53,347 bases of DNA from Sulfuricella sp. (GTDB lineage Bacteria; Pseudomonadota; Gammaproteobacteria; Burkholderiales; Sulfuricellaceae): assembly GCA_041651995.1 (NCBI GenBank), contig JBAZID010000017.1:1-53347 (forward strand). The letters run 5' to 3'. The notes under the pieces were generated by a model. The model worked only from the letters and a program-made list of their open reading frames with translations, was not told where the DNA came from and ran no database searches. Below, piece after piece: positions 53,113 to 53,347 of this stretch. Position 1 is the stretch's first letter, and each line of letters starts with the position of its first letter. The translations under genes and the position numbers were made by a program.

Positions 53113-53257
53113 ATAACTTGTAACTGCTAGCTATCAGCGATTAGCTGTCAGCTATCAGTATTAAAACGGAAGAAGTAATGGGTAAATAATTGTATTGGCT
53201 TTTCTGAATGCTCGCAGCTGATGGCTGAAAGCTATTATAGAAGCCGCTTAAGGTTAT
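53113..53257 (-). other. 23S-5S spacer with GCTGATAGC-type repeats
   Basis: The spacer holds TAGCTGTCAGCTATCAG-like repeats (53124-53159) and an imperfect inverse AGCTGATGGCTGAAAGCT (53216-53233). No tRNA was seen in it. Confidence 0.6.
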
Positions 53258-53347
53258 AGGATCAAGTCTCACGGGCAATTAGTATCGGTTAGCTTAACGC
53301 ATTACTGCGCTTCCACACCCGACCTATCAACGTCCTGGTCTCGAACG
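53258..53347 (-). rRNA. rrl: 23S ribosomal RNA, 3' end (partial)
   Basis: The minus strand reads GGTTAAGCTAACCG-like segments: GTTAAGCTAACCGATACTAA, then CCGTGAGACTTGATCC, matching the 3' terminus of bacterial 23S. The rest lies beyond the window. The exact 3' end is approximate. Confidence 0.92.

Overview
The window reads as a chromosomal segment of a betaproteobacterium. The protein set looks like the Nitrosomonadales side of the class (Gallionella or Sulfuricella-like organisms), but that placement is an inference from protein resemblance, not a measured phylogeny. Most of the window is GC-rich. The right-hand end, from about 47 kb through rimP and the rRNA genes, is visibly more AT-rich.

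Layout. 1-3.3 kb: type I secretion ABC transporter (5' truncated by the window edge) and its HlyD-type adaptor. 3.3-4.0 kb: Phd/PIN toxin-antitoxin pair. 4.1-5.4 kb: an orphan nosD-like gene. 5.5-7.5 kb: smpB, divergent from ratA-rnfH and an unknown gene. 7.6-9.9 kb: an M20 amidohydrolase coupled to a HIT-superfamily phosphorylase-like protein. 10.1-12.3 kb: a marR-cytochrome b561-yceI-yceI operon with a perfect 16-bp inverted-repeat operator. 12.3-13.0 kb: a non-coding element with long terminal inverted repeats. 13.0-16.5 kb: a giant enzyme, probably pyrophosphate-type PEP carboxykinase. 16.6-23.5 kb: GcvR-type ACT protein with a coupled small protein, a NIT-domain chemoreceptor, small membrane or unknown proteins, an S4 protein, a methyltransferase and a DUF2189-like membrane protein. 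23.6-28.0 kb: nrdA-nrdB with NrdR-like boxes. 28.1-29.9 kb: accessory patch with a decayed efflux adaptor, a lipoprotein between two copies of a REP pair, and the REP-associated tyrosine transposase. 29.9-33.7 kb: acetyltransferase, flavin reductase, purU, ampD and a cation antiporter. 33.8-43.1 kb: glycogen phosphorylase, pyruvate:ferredoxin oxidoreductase (nifJ), slyX, ettA and an AsmA-like protein. 43.2-46.8 kb: ankyrin protein, unknowns, gluQ and a nitroreductase. 46.8-52.9 kb: rimP-nusA-infB-rbfA-truB on the minus strand. 53.0 kb to the end: 5S rRNA and the 3' end of 23S rRNA, minus strand.

How parts may work together. Glycogen phosphorylase, pyruvate:ferredoxin oxidoreductase and the probable PPi-PEPCK all act around the PEP/pyruvate/acetyl-CoA node. 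This suggests flexible low-oxygen or autotrophic carbon metabolism. The end of the window is the translation and transcription core operon beside an rRNA operon.

The most striking unexplained content is the density of intergenic repeats: at least seven families. They include four copies of an element built from 9-bp CACGGAG periods, three palindromic families that begin with GTAGG (one flanks a RAYT transposase), a 0.6-kb TIR element, and hairpin clusters. No tRNA gene, CRISPR array, integrase or prophage was seen.
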